The translations under genes were made by a program, and so were the position numbers. This document shows positions 43,408 to 52,953 of a stretch of 64,000 bases of DNA, piece after piece. Every line of letters starts with the position of its first letter. Positions within the stretch are counted from its first letter, which is position 1. The notes under the pieces are model-generated. The model saw only the letters and a list, made by a program, of their open reading frames with translations, did no database searches and was not told the DNA's origin. The stretch spans positions 2,878,001-2,942,000 of the forward strand of contig NZ_CP083388.1 in assembly GCF_020042285.1 (NCBI RefSeq), in the 5' to 3' direction. Source of the DNA: Ferruginibacter albus. GTDB lineage: Bacteria; Bacteroidota; Bacteroidia; Chitinophagales; Chitinophagaceae.

Positions 43408-44406
43408 ATGAGAAATCTTATTCTGCTGTGCTTACTTGCTGTAACAGTTTCTGCAAAGGCACAGGATCCGCACTTTTCACAATTTTTTGCTTCACCGCTT
43501 ACTTTAAATCCTGCTTTAACAGGTAAGTTTGACGGGCAATTTCGTTTTGAAGCCAATCATAGAGATCAATGGCCTAGTATTCCGAATGCTTACGTAACTA
43601 CCAGTGCTTCGATTGATTTTCCTATATTAAAGAAGATTGTTCCTGAAAATGACCGCTTAGGTGTCGGCATTTCCGGCTTAAGCGACCAAAGTGCAGATGG
43701 CGCTTTAAATCTGAACTACGGATCTTTGTCGGTAAGTTATCATAAAGCTCTTTCAGATGACGGATTCAATACTATCGGTGCAGGTTTGCAGGCAACCTAT
43801 AGCTCTCTGAACATTGATATGGCAAAACTTACGTTTGAAGACCAGCTTACTCAAAATGGTTTTACAGGCGTTACCTCTGAGGTTTTGACAAACGGAAATA
43901 ATGTAAACTATTTTGATATTGGAGCCGGATTATTATTTTCGGGTTCTACCAACGGAGAAAATAACTATTACATTGGTGCTTCTATGTATCATATTAATCA
44001 GCCACAAGTTGGTTTCCAGGATAAGAACTGGATCTTATTACCAAGAACTACATTACATGCCGGCGGTACATTTCCTTTAAATGATCAATACAGTGTGAGC
44101 GCTTCCATTATTCAACAATTCCAAAATGAAGCTTCTGAAACAGTTTTCGGAGGTGCGTTAGGAATTAATTTGAACCATGATACAGAAGACCCCACCAATT
44201 TTTATATTGGCTCCTGGTATCGTTGGGAAGATGCTGCTATTCCTTATGTGGGATTGGAATTTAATGGCTGGCGTTTAGGTGCCAGTTATGATATTAATAT
44301 TTCTTCTTTAAAAGCAGCTACACAAAGCCGGGGTGGAACTGAGTTTTCGTTGATCTATATAAAGAAAACTTACGAAACGAAAGGTATTCCCTGTCCTACT
44401 TTCTAA
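43408..44406 (+). CDS. PorP/SprF family T9SS membrane protein
   Basis: A 332-residue outer-membrane beta-barrel of the PorP/SprF family. It has a signal peptide (~1-18), then QDPHFSQFFASPLTLNPALTG (~19-39, in parts DPHFSQFF and NPALTG), the standard N-terminal signature. Repeating beta strands follow to the C-terminus. These proteins help attach or secrete T9SS cargo such as adhesins. No partner cargo is adjacent, since the neighbours are upp and a glycosylase. Confidence 0.93.
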   Translation: MRNLILLCLLAVTVSAKAQDPHFSQFFASPLTLNPALTGKFDGQFRFEANHRDQWPSIPNAYVTTSASIDFPILKKIVPENDRLGVGISGLSDQSADGALNLNYGSLSVSYHKALSDDGFNTIGAGLQATYSSLNIDMAKLTFEDQLTQNGFTGVTSEVLTNGNNVNYFDIGAGLLFSGSTNGENNYYIGASMYHINQPQVGFQDKNWILLPRTTLHAGGTFPLNDQYSVSASIIQQFQNEASETVFGGALGINLNHDTEDPTNFYIGSWYRWEDAAIPYVGLEFNGWRLGASYDINISSLKAATQSRGGTEFSLIYIKKTYETKGIPCPTF

Positions 44407-44420
44407 AATAAACCTGACTT

Positions 44421-45032
44421 TTATTTAACAGGACTGCCACTAACAAATTTATTTCCTTTAACATAAAATCTATATGGCAGTGAAGCGGATGGCTCTCCGG
44501 CGCCTTCCACACCAATTCGTATACTGGTGCCCGTTATTTCTTTATCAGCAACAAATCCGTCATCTGCAATATATAATTGATTGCCCAATAAATTTAACCC
44601 CGAATGTTGCTTATCAATTCCTAAAGCCTTTCCCACATTGCCCGGTCCCTTGGTTAATGTATTATCTAATTTCCTTTTGCCGGTACGTTTCAACATAATA
44701 TCAATTCCCTGCAAAGGTTCAACAGCCCGTATCAATACAGCATCGGGAATATCCTTTTTATTAGTAACCACATTAAACAAATGATGCATGCCATAACAGA
44801 TATACACATACGATGTTCCTGCTTTAGCATACATATGTTCATTGCGTGCTGTGCGTCTGCCGTTAAATGCATGAGAGGCTTTATCGTCAACAGATAAATA
44901 AGCTTCTGTCTCTACTATTCTTCCGGTTGTCAGTCCCTCGTTAAATTTTGTTACAATGATCTTGCCCAATAGCTCTTTTGCAATTTGTATCACATCTTGT
45001 CTATCAAAAAAATCAATCGTTAATTTCTTCAA
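44421..45032 (-). CDS. DNA-3-methyladenine glycosylase (AAG/MPG type)
   Basis: A 203-residue AAG-family glycosylase that removes alkylated purines from DNA. The motifs ETEAYLSVDDKASHAFNGRRTARN (~42-65, in parts VETEAYL and HAFNGRRTARN) and YVYICYGMHHLFNVVT (~75-90) define the family, and the DNA-binding and catalytic region is complete. The start codon is TTG at 45032, with no ATG upstream in frame nearby. It converges with the PorP/SprF gene with a 14-bp gap. Confidence 0.93.
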   Translation of the reverse strand: MKKLTIDFFDRQDVIQIAKELLGKIIVTKFNEGLTTGRIVETEAYLSVDDKASHAFNGRRTARNEHMYAKAGTSYVYICYGMHHLFNVVTNKKDIPDAVLIRAVEPLQGIDIMLKRTGKRKLDNTLTKGPGNVGKALGIDKQHSGLNLLGNQLYIADDGFVADKEITGTSIRIGVEGAGEPSASLPYRFYVKGNKFVSGSPVK

Positions 45033-45159
45033 CTTATATGTAATTTTAGCCGTTAATCTTAGATAAATGGAGAATTAGTTAACAGATAATTGAAAATGTA
45101 TTTGTGCTATTGAAGTAAAATTATCCATTCTCTATTATAAAATTATCAATTAAACAAGA

Positions 45160-45957
45160 ATGCTCAAAGAAATCGTTATCGCTATACAATCTTATTTTCA
45201 GGCACACCGCTTTATTAACAAGCATCGTTTATGGAAATGGATCTTAATACCGGGCATTATATATGCCATTCTTTTTTTTGCAGGTATTTATTTGTTTTGG
45301 ATAAGCAGCAATCATGCAATTGATTATTTATTCTCCATAACAGGAGCTAAGGCCTGGATGCAGGCTTTGCAGGATGGATGGTTACGGTTCTTATTTATTT
45401 TTGGACAGGTAATTCTTCATATGATATTGCTTTTATTTTATTTCTCCTTATTCAAATATTTATTTTTGATACTCGGCTCTCCTTTATTTGCTTACCTGAG
45501 TGAAAAAACAGAATCCATCCTGGAAGAAAAAGAATACCCATTTAGTTTTTCTCAATTTTTAAAAGATATTGCAAGAGGAATTAAAATAGCCTTACGCAAT
45601 AGCTTGTGGCAAACAGTTTACACCGTTTCACTTTTAATTTTATCATTTATTCCGTTAGCAGGTTCGGTTACCCCTGTAGTAGGATTATTTACTGAATGCT
45701 ATTATTTAGGGTTCTCTATGTTGGATTATACTTTTGAAAGAAACAATCTATCTGCATCCCAAAGTATTGCTTTTATTGGCAGACACAAAGGCTTGGCAAT
45801 AGGCAACGGCATAGTATTTTATTTAATGCACCTGGTATTTTTTGTAGGCTGGGTATTAGCGCCAAGTTATGCAGTGATCGCAGCTACTTTAAGCTTACAC
45901 AATTCAGGACTAAGTTCCGATACACAAAACCTAAACCTGCATAAGATCAATTCATGA
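45160..45957 (+). CDS. EI24 domain membrane protein (CysZ-like)
   Basis: A 265-residue membrane protein with about four to five helices spread over residues 25-255. It matches the EI24/CysZ superfamily. The pattern ILGSPLFAYLSEKTES after the second helix is family-like. E. coli CysZ imports sulfate, but the role of Bacteroidota members is not known. It overlaps the RsmI-like gene by 4 bp (ATGA) and forms the head of a short operon. Confidence 0.8.
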   Translation: MLKEIVIAIQSYFQAHRFINKHRLWKWILIPGIIYAILFFAGIYLFWISSNHAIDYLFSITGAKAWMQALQDGWLRFLFIFGQVILHMILLLFYFSLFKYLFLILGSPLFAYLSEKTESILEEKEYPFSFSQFLKDIARGIKIALRNSLWQTVYTVSLLILSFIPLAGSVTPVVGLFTECYYLGFSMLDYTFERNNLSASQSIAFIGRHKGLAIGNGIVFYLMHLVFFVGWVLAPSYAVIAATLSLHNSGLSSDTQNLNLHKINS

Positions 45958-46655
45958 GCAATATCGTTTATTTAATTCCTACTGTTTTAGATGAGATGGC
46001 TACGCATACTATATTGCCTTATACCATTGATGCAATAAAAGATTCCAAAGTGATTTTTGCTGAGAATGAACGAACTGCCCGTCGCTTTTTAAAAAGCATC
46101 GACAAAACGATTGTTATTGATGATTACGAATGGTTTACTATTCATAAAACGGAAGAAGATCAGCGAAATGTTTTTATTCAAAAAATCAAGGAAAATAAAA
46201 ATATTGCTATTATTAGTGAAGCCGGCTGTCCCGGTGTTGCCGATCCGGGTCAATTATTAATTGAAACAGCTCAACAATTAAATGCCATCGTAAAACCTTT
46301 AGTAGGTCCAAGCTCGATTTTATTGGCTTTGATGGCGAGCGGCATGAACGGACAACAGTTTCAATTTATTGGTTACCTGCCCATCAATCAACAGGAACGC
46401 ATACACGCTGTCAAAGAATTGGAGATCGAATCCAGAAGAAAAAATTGTACTCAGATCTTTATAGAAACCCCTTATCGAAATAATCAACTGATCGAATTGT
46501 TATTAAAAACCTGTCAGTCATCTACCCGAATTTGTATTGCAGCAGAACTTACATCTGCCAATGAATATATTAAAACAAAGACTGTAACCGAGTGGAAAAA
46601 AGAAAAAGTTGATTTTCATAAAAGACCGGTTATCTTTTTATTAAAAGCCAGTTGA
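45954..46655 (+). CDS. RsmI-like tetrapyrrole-methylase-fold protein
   Basis: A 233-residue SAM-dependent methyltransferase related to rsmI at 32599. It has VYLIPTVLDEMATHT at the N-terminus, AENERTARRFLKSI where RsmI has AEDTRTSSVLL, and EAGCPGVADPGQLL where RsmI has DAGTPGISDPAFL. It is clearly a paralogue with altered motifs. Its substrate could differ from C1402 of 16S rRNA. It is coupled by a 4-bp overlap with the EI24 gene. Confidence 0.85.
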   Translation: MSNIVYLIPTVLDEMATHTILPYTIDAIKDSKVIFAENERTARRFLKSIDKTIVIDDYEWFTIHKTEEDQRNVFIQKIKENKNIAIISEAGCPGVADPGQLLIETAQQLNAIVKPLVGPSSILLALMASGMNGQQFQFIGYLPINQQERIHAVKELEIESRRKNCTQIFIETPYRNNQLIELLLKTCQSSTRICIAAELTSANEYIKTKTVTEWKKEKVDFHKRPVIFLLKAS

Positions 46656-46815
46656 TATTTCCTCACTGATTTTGCAGATTTATGGACAGGCACTTGCAGA
46701 AAATGAGTAGCCAGAATTTGTGTTTACAATCCCCAAAAATCTGCTTGAATCCTTCGAACAATTGCTTATCAAAAATGTTATAGGTAAATTGCATTAAGAA
46801 ACTAAAAAGCAAACT

Positions 46816-47946
46816 ATGAATATTGCGATTGTTTGTTATCCGACATACGGCGGAAGTGGTGTACTAGCTACCGAATTAGGAAAAGCACTGGCTGATAAAG
46901 GGCATAATATTCATTTTATAACATACCAACAGCCTATTCGCTTAAGCGGATTTCATACCAATATTTTTTATCATGAGGTAAGAGTTCCTGAATATCCTTT
47001 ATTCGATTATCCTCCTTATGAAACTGCATTATCCAGCACAATGGTAGATGTTGTATTGAATCATGACATTCAATTGTTGCACGTACATTATGCCATTCCG
47101 CATGCTTCCGCTGCCTACATGGCTAAGCAAATTTTGGCAAAAGAAGGCCGACACATTCCTGTTATCACCACTCTTCACGGCACTGATATTACATTAGTTG
47201 GAAGAGATAAAACATACAGCCCGGTAGTAACCTTTTCAATGAATGAAAGTGATATTATCACAGCGGTTTCGCAAAATTTAAAAGATGAAACGTATAAGAA
47301 TTTTGCTATTGATAAAGACATAGAAGTAGTACACAACTTTGTTGATGTAAAACGTTTTCATAAAAAACCGGTGGATGCATTTAAAAAATTAATTGCGCCG
47401 GATGGAGAAAAAATAATTGTACATGCTTCCAATTTTAGAAAAATAAAAAGAGTAGAAGATGTAGTGAAAGCTTTTTTATTGATCAACAAACAACTTCCAT
47501 CTAAATTATTATTATTAGGCGATGGTCCTGAACGTCCTTATGTAGAAAGCATCTGCAGAGATTGTACAGGTATTGAAAGAATTAAGTTCCTGGGCAAGCA
47601 GGAACAAATGGAAGATATCTTCCCTATTGCCGACTTGTTTTTATTAACCAGCGAATATGAGAGTTTTGGATTGGCTGCATTGGAAGCAATGGCTGCAGAA
47701 GTTCCTGTAATAGCTACTAATGCAGGCGGCTTACCTGAAATTGTAATAAATGGTTATAATGGTTTTATGAGTAATGTGGGCGACATTGAAGACATGTGCA
47801 GTAATACGCTTAAGATATTCAAAGATGAAGAAACTGAAAAACTATTCAAACAGAACGCATATACACAGGCGAAGAAATTTGATATTCACCACATTGTTCC
47901 GCAATATGAAAAACTATATGAGCAGGTGACATCATTGGTGTCTTAA
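46816..47946 (+). CDS. bshA: N-acetylglucosaminyl L-malate synthase
   Basis: A 376-residue GT4 glycosyltransferase, the first enzyme of bacillithiol synthesis, joining UDP-GlcNAc to L-malate. Matches are MNIAIVCYPTYGGSGVLATEL at the N-terminus (in parts CYPTYGGSG), LHVHYAIPHA (~92), TTLHGTDITLVG (~122) and the sugar-nucleotide site EYESFGLAALEAMA (~284). bshB and bshC are not in the window. A BstA/YfiT-like gene is at 8014. It overlaps the convergent envC-like gene by 15 bp. Confidence 0.93.
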   Translation: MNIAIVCYPTYGGSGVLATELGKALADKGHNIHFITYQQPIRLSGFHTNIFYHEVRVPEYPLFDYPPYETALSSTMVDVVLNHDIQLLHVHYAIPHASAAYMAKQILAKEGRHIPVITTLHGTDITLVGRDKTYSPVVTFSMNESDIITAVSQNLKDETYKNFAIDKDIEVVHNFVDVKRFHKKPVDAFKKLIAPDGEKIIVHASNFRKIKRVEDVVKAFLLINKQLPSKLLLLGDGPERPYVESICRDCTGIERIKFLGKQEQMEDIFPIADLFLLTSEYESFGLAALEAMAAEVPVIATNAGGLPEIVINGYNGFMSNVGDIEDMCSNTLKIFKDEETEKLFKQNAYTQAKKFDIHHIVPQYEKLYEQVTSLVS

Positions 47947-49233
47947 CCAGCTTCTCGGGTTTTGATTTCCTTTATCGTTACTGATAATAAGATCCATTGC
48001 ACCAACGCCTTCATCATTAGAAGCAACTCTTCCTATTACCTGCCCGGTAGTAACTTTTTGCCCACGTGATACTGTTACACTATTAAGATTGCTATAAGTG
48101 GTAAAATATAATCCGTGCTTTATTATTACCACTTGCATGTCTTCAATCGGAGTAATATTACAAACTTCGCCATCAAATACAGCTTTTACAGAAGAACCGA
48201 TATCACTGCCTATCGTTAGCCCAGGATTATCCACGATAACCCCGTTCGGTAATTTGTTAGAACCAAATTCCATAATAACATATCCCTTACTAACCGGCCA
48301 AGGCAAACCTCCTTTATTCCGTACAAAGTCTGCATTCAATTTAACATCTTCAGATGGCAGATTGCTTAAAGTACGAACAGGTGCCGGACCTTTACCCCCC
48401 TTTACCCCTTTAATACTATTATCATTGGGACCGACATTTGTTTGGGTTTGCGTTTCAGCCAATCTTTTCTTTCGTTCTTTTTCAGCAGCAAGTCGTGCAT
48501 CTTCCTGCGCTTTTAATATTGCCTGCTTAATAGCAACATTTACTTTCTGCATCTGCTTCTTTCTTGCTGCAATTTGTTTATTCAGCTCCTTGCCCTCTGA
48601 TTTCAATTTTGAAACTACATCATTTTGTTCTTTTTGCTGATCCGCCAAAACATTCATCTCTTTACTCTGCGTTTGCAAAGCATCATCTTTTCTATTCTTA
48701 TTAGAATTTAAGACCCCAATCTGGTTTTTTAATAATCCCTGTGTACGCAGAATATTCTCACCCTGCATTTCACGATAGCTACGATAACTTTTTAAATATT
48801 GAATACGACGTATCGCATCATTAAAGCTTGATGCAGAAAAAATGAAATTTAAAAAATCAGCATTACTCCTGTTCTTATAAGAATAGATCATGCTGGTAGC
48901 ATATTGTTGTTTCAATGTATCCAGCAACAGTGATAGTTTCCGAACATCTTTTTGTGATCTCACAATATTATTATCAAGCATATCAATATCCTTATTAATG
49001 TTCTTGATAACACGTTGTTGCAGATCAACCTTGCTTCGGATCAATGCCAGCTGGCTAAGATTTTGCTTGGTTAGCTTTTTATTCTTATCCAACAAACGTT
49101 GCTTTTCTTCCAATTCCTTTTTTAAAGACGAGCGTTCTTTTTCAAGATCCTGCTGTTCTTTATCTGCCGCGGTTTGTGCAACAGCTGCATTTAAAATAAA
49201 AAAAGAGAAAAAGGTTAAAACAATTTTATTCAT
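47932..49233 (-). CDS. EnvC-like murein hydrolase activator, degenerate LytM
   Basis: A 433-residue exported protein with a signal peptide (~1-19), a long coiled coil (~20-265), and a C-terminal LytM/M23 domain (~315-433). The metallopeptidase residues are lost. The first His of HxxxD is absent (NPGLTIGSD), the catalytic His of the YxHL segment is Asn (TYSNL), and the final HxH reads AMDLIIS. Such degenerate domains activate amidases in EnvC rather than cut peptidoglycan. It belongs to a dut-DUF4292-envC order on the minus strand. It overlaps bshA convergently. Confidence 0.87.
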   Translation of the reverse strand: MNKIVLTFFSFFILNAAVAQTAADKEQQDLEKERSSLKKELEEKQRLLDKNKKLTKQNLSQLALIRSKVDLQQRVIKNINKDIDMLDNNIVRSQKDVRKLSLLLDTLKQQYATSMIYSYKNRSNADFLNFIFSASSFNDAIRRIQYLKSYRSYREMQGENILRTQGLLKNQIGVLNSNKNRKDDALQTQSKEMNVLADQQKEQNDVVSKLKSEGKELNKQIAARKKQMQKVNVAIKQAILKAQEDARLAAEKERKKRLAETQTQTNVGPNDNSIKGVKGGKGPAPVRTLSNLPSEDVKLNADFVRNKGGLPWPVSKGYVIMEFGSNKLPNGVIVDNPGLTIGSDIGSSVKAVFDGEVCNITPIEDMQVVIIKHGLYFTTYSNLNSVTVSRGQKVTTGQVIGRVASNDEGVGAMDLIISNDKGNQNPRSWLRHQ

Positions 49234-49317
49234 ACACTGATTTTATCAGTAGGGATTCAAAAATACTATTCACACAGCTAGTATGTCATCATTAATAACT
49301 AACAGGTGTGTATAATG

Positions 49318-50166
49318 TTATTTACGGGTGTAATTCTGAGGAATGTTGAAAGCAACCGACACGTCCTTATTAAACTCATACTGTTTGTAATTTAAACGAA
49401 CGTCAATTTTATTCTTTTCGGAAACCGTTACTTCACGATATGTTGAAAAATTGAAACCGATCTTATTTTCGTAGGCATCATAGGTAATATCCGCAGTTCG
49501 GTTCTCATTAATATCTACATCATCCAGTTTACTGTGCAATAATAATGCCTCATCGCTATTATTAAGTGTTATCAGGTTCTTAAAATATTTTCCAATGGTT
49601 GCTATCAGTATTTTGTTTTCAGCAGTTTTTTTATAGGAAACAATATTCTTATTATCTAAAAAAACAGGGTTGCCTACTAAGAGATCCTGTAGGGTTTTAA
49701 AGTCAAAAGGAATATTGGTGACCTCCTGCAAATAGTCCATAGAACGTAGCGTGGCTTCTTTCTCTATTTTATTTAGAACAAAAACACTGTCTTTTGTTAT
49801 CAATACACGCAATGCTTCTATATTGAATACAGTAGCATACATGGAAACCCATATCACGCTGTCTTTTAAAATATGCACATAAGCGGTAACGTTAGGCTGC
49901 TTGCCTTTACTATCCTCATATTCCACTTTTATTTTTGCAGAGAATGTATTAAAATCTATATAACGGCTATGTAAGCTGTCTAATGTTTTTTTTACTTGTT
50001 GAGCAGAATCGATTTCCGTTTGATTGATTACAACAGTTGGAGAATCTTTTTTTACAATGGCAGTTTGTATTTTTTTTGCTGTCTTACAGCTCAATAAAGA
50101 ACTGCCAAACAATATTGTTGTAAATAAAACAACTACAAACGCTGACTGACCATAATTTTTTTTCAT
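49318..50166 (-). CDS. DUF4292 putative lipoprotein
   Basis: A ~282-residue protein with a lipoprotein signal (MKKNYGQSAF through SLLSC, Cys ~27). The mature part has a beta-rich fold similar to LolA/LolB-type lipid-binding proteins, as known for DUF4292. The start is the ATG at 50166, three codons inside another. It may carry lipoproteins or lipids across the periplasm, an inference from fold only. It lies 14 bp downstream of dut and 84 bp upstream of the envC-like gene. Confidence 0.8.
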   Translation of the reverse strand: MKKNYGQSAFVVVLFTTILFGSSLLSCKTAKKIQTAIVKKDSPTVVINQTEIDSAQQVKKTLDSLHSRYIDFNTFSAKIKVEYEDSKGKQPNVTAYVHILKDSVIWVSMYATVFNIEALRVLITKDSVFVLNKIEKEATLRSMDYLQEVTNIPFDFKTLQDLLVGNPVFLDNKNIVSYKKTAENKILIATIGKYFKNLITLNNSDEALLLHSKLDDVDINENRTADITYDAYENKIGFNFSTYREVTVSEKNKIDVRLNYKQYEFNKDVSVAFNIPQNYTRK

Positions 50167-50189
50167 TAAACGCAATGTTTTATGCCTTG

Positions 50190-50633
50190 CTAATTTTTTC
50201 CGGTATGCCCAAAACCGCCCTCTCCTCTCACCGTCTCCGTTAATTCTTCTACCAACAAAAACTCTGCCTTTTCTACTTTAGCAATGATCATTTGTGCAAT
50301 TCTATCGCCATGGTGTAGTGTTTGGGGCTCTTTTCCTAAATTAACCAATATTACTTTTATTTCGCCACGATAATCGCTGTCAATTGTACCCGGTGTATTT
50401 AAACAGGTAATTCCCTGCTTAGCTGCCAAGCCGCTACGCGGACGGATCTGTGCTTCAAAACCTTGTGGCAATTCTATAAATAAACCTGTAGGCACCATTG
50501 CACGTTCCAAGGATTGTAATGTTATCGGTTCAGAAAGATTTGCTCGCAGATCCATGCCTGCAGAACCTTCTGTAGCATATGTCGGTAATGGGTTAAGTGA
50601 TCTGTTTACGATCTTAATATGAATGTTTGACAT
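50190..50633 (-). CDS. dut: dUTP diphosphatase
   Basis: A 147-residue trimeric dUTPase that hydrolyses dUTP to dUMP. All motifs are present: GSAGMDLRA (~23-31), [12 protein letters not shown] (~65-76), [16 protein letters not shown] (~79-94), [10 protein letters not shown] (~110), and the C-terminal arm [11 protein letters not shown]. It is the first of a three-gene order followed by the DUF4292 protein and EnvC-like gene. Confidence 0.97.
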   Translation of the reverse strand: MSNIHIKIVNRSLNPLPTYATEGSAGMDLRANLSEPITLQSLERAMVPTGLFIELPQGFEAQIRPRSGLAAKQGITCLNTPGTIDSDYRGEIKVILVNLGKEPQTLHHGDRIAQMIIAKVEKAEFLLVEELTETVRGEGGFGHTGKN

Positions 50634-50714
50634 GGCAGCAAAAGTAATTGATAATTGGTATTTGTGAATGACGAATAGTCAATAGTGAAATCTTTGTTAG
50701 AAAATTCAGATCAC

Positions 50715-51191
50715 TCATTTTTCCAGTAATACTGTAGCATAGGCCACTAATCCCTCTTCCCTTCCAACAAAGCCCATTTTTTCTGTTGTGGTTGCTTTAA
50801 TGGATACATCCTCTGCCTCAATAGAAAGGATACCGGCGATCGCCTCCTGCATTTGAGGTACATAATTTTTTATTTTGGGCGATTGCAGGCAAATGGTACT
50901 ATCTATATTTACAATTGAATAACCTCGCTGTTTTACCAGGTCATACGTTTTTTGCAATAAAATCTTACTGTCTATATTTTTAAATGAATTATCCGTATCG
51001 GGAAAATGCACTCCAATATCTCCCAAACAAGCTGCCCCTAAAATAGCATCGCAAATAGCATGCAATAAAACGTCTGCATCGCTGTGCCCTAATGCACCTT
51101 TTGGATATTGAATTTTTACACCGCCCAGCCAAAATTCTCTATCTTCTATTAATTGATGAAAGTCTATTCCGAAACCTATACGATAACCCAT
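50715..51191 (-). CDS. ispF: 2-C-methyl-D-erythritol 2,4-cyclodiphosphate synthase
   Basis: A 158-residue enzyme of the non-mevalonate isoprenoid pathway. The metal-site motif RIGFGIDFHQL (~4-14, Asp and His ligands), GHSDADVLLHAICDAILGA (~35-53), and DIGVHFPDTD (~58-67) are complete. The length is normal. It lies between dut and porV with no obvious cotranscription partner. Confidence 0.97.
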   Translation of the reverse strand: MGYRIGFGIDFHQLIEDREFWLGGVKIQYPKGALGHSDADVLLHAICDAILGAACLGDIGVHFPDTDNSFKNIDSKILLQKTYDLVKQRGYSIVNIDSTICLQSPKIKNYVPQMQEAIAGILSIEAEDVSIKATTTEKMGFVGREEGLVAYATVLLEK

Positions 51192-51310
51192 TGATAAAAT
51201 TTTAAAAAGTAAATATCTGCAAAATAACTGACGGAAAATTTATTTTACCGATTGTTATGATTTTAAAATAATAGCAGTGTGAATTATTTCCATGCTATCG
51301 TATAAATAAA

Positions 51311-51336
51311 GAAGCGCAACATTTCTGTTGCGCTCC
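51311..51336 (-). terminator. Terminator hairpin after porV
   Basis: AGCGCAAC (51313-51320) and GTTGCGCT (51327-51334) pair perfectly around ATTTCT. On the minus strand the stem is followed by a T-rich TTCTTTATTTAT. It lies 25 bp past the porV stop. Confidence 0.7.
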
Positions 51337-51360
51337 ACCAAACAAAATATTTTGTATTCC

Positions 51361-52560
51361 TTATTCAGGTTTTGCAGTACCGTCAGCAGCACTTCCATCT
51401 GTATTTATATCAAACAGCATTGAAAAACGCAATGTATTCGACAATGGATTACGAGTTACGCCATCACCCGCAGGCAACAGGTAAGAAAAATCCAAACCAA
51501 ATGTATTATACTTTAATCCTACACCTGCAGTAAAGAACTGCCTGTTTCCTTTGTCAGGATTTTCGTAGAAATAGCCTGCACGTAAAGCAAACTGGTTATT
51601 ATACCAATATTCAGCACCAACAGATATCTGGAATTCTTTTAACTCTTCGCTGAATCCACCGGGCGCATCACCAAATGAACTGAACCAGCTGCCTACTACA
51701 CCCTGGCTACGGTACTTTTCAATAGCTGCTTCATTAGTTCCTGACGTATCATTGCTGAATGTTGGTGGCGTTGGCACTAATAATTTATTAATGTCCATAG
51801 CAAATGTAACCTTGTTACTTGCGTCATATACTTTAGTATAAGCAACACCTAAACCAAGGTTGGCAGGTATATAATCTTTTTGAGTAGCATCTGTGGTGTA
51901 AGATATTTTTGAACCTAAATTAGTAAGACTAACACCAAGTGATAATCCTTCACCGTTTTCTTTCAGGTTATTATAATAATATTGAAGATCACCGGAAACA
52001 GCTATCCCCGCTTTATACACTGTGCTGCCTGTTCCCACCGGACCATTGGCAAGTGCAGAGTTAATATATCTTAATGCAATACCTATCCCTGATTTAGGAG
52101 ATAATTTTCTTGAATAACCAACATCCAAACCAAATTCTTTTGGATTACCCAAACCGGTAGTTTCGCCTGAGCCATCTGTAAATTGAATGCTACCCAAGCT
52201 GAAATAACGTAAGCCAAGAGATAATGCCTGGTCTTCATCCAATTTGTAATATCCTGCTAAAGAAGCCAGGTAAACATCGTTCAATCCAAGATCTTTTAAC
52301 CATGGAGTATAGGTTACCATTACGCTTGCGTTTTGTTCTGCAAAAGGTAATTTTGCCCTGTTCCAGAATACTGCGCTGGCGCCACTGTTAGGTGTTGCAA
52401 CACCTACATCACCCATTCCGCCTGCACGGGCATCCGGTGAAATACGTAAAAAAGGAACCGCCGTAGTAACTACGTTAATGGTATTGGATTGTGCATTTAC
52501 TTTGGAAAAACCTACTACAAAAAGCATTAGTGCAGTTAGTTTTAAAAGTGCTTTTTTCAT
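51361..52560 (-). CDS. porV: T9SS outer-membrane protein PorV
   Basis: A 399-residue outer-membrane beta-barrel. It has a signal peptide (~1-24), then TAVPFLRISPDARAGGMGDVGVATP (in parts FLRISPDARAGGMGD), the PorV (LptO) N-terminal signature, and many amphipathic strands. PorV receives folded cargo from the T9SS translocon and passes it to the sortase PorU. It is divergent from gldJ, and porU is not beside it. Confidence 0.92.
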   Translation of the reverse strand: MKKALLKLTALMLFVVGFSKVNAQSNTINVVTTAVPFLRISPDARAGGMGDVGVATPNSGASAVFWNRAKLPFAEQNASVMVTYTPWLKDLGLNDVYLASLAGYYKLDEDQALSLGLRYFSLGSIQFTDGSGETTGLGNPKEFGLDVGYSRKLSPKSGIGIALRYINSALANGPVGTGSTVYKAGIAVSGDLQYYYNNLKENGEGLSLGVSLTNLGSKISYTTDATQKDYIPANLGLGVAYTKVYDASNKVTFAMDINKLLVPTPPTFSNDTSGTNEAAIEKYRSQGVVGSWFSSFGDAPGGFSEELKEFQISVGAEYWYNNQFALRAGYFYENPDKGNRQFFTAGVGLKYNTFGLDFSYLLPAGDGVTRNPLSNTLRFSMLFDINTDGSAADGTAKPE

Positions 52561-52882
52561 TCTTTATTCTATTGTCTGGTTAGGTAAACCTTATATCAAT
52601 AATAGTAGGATTTTGTAGTTAATTTTTTTTGTAAAAGTAACAGATTTAATTAAATGCTCAATAAAATAAACTTTCATTAAAGCAAACTTTTAAAATCTAT
52701 TAATTAACAATTTTTTTTTACAATTCTTTTAGCAATTTGGTTAAAACAAAAACGCCTTTTTGGTATGTTTATTGCTTAAAGACGAGTCTTTATAAAAAAC
52801 TGTTGCCTGTAAATTGTTGAAAAATAACACTAATTGACAGGCAAAAAATTAGTTTTAACAGGTTGTTTTGCAGAAAGTAGCA

Positions 52883-52890
52883 TATATTCG
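52883..52890 (+). promoter_or_regulatory. Candidate -7 element for gldJ
   Basis: TATATTCG is a near match to TAnnTTTG (one change), with TTG at 52863-52865, 17 bp upstream. The predicted start site at about 52897 agrees with the ATG at 52954 and excludes a start 40 codons further up. Confidence 0.35.
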
Positions 52891-52953
52891 CACCTGCAAA
52901 ATTGCTTGCACAATAAAAAAAGAAAACCTTTCGTTAACAACTCTGCAAAACGG

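Noticed and set aside
52834..52953. Longer start for gldJ at 52834.
   Set aside because: The extension lies upstream of the predicted promoter and precedes a normal lipoprotein signal.
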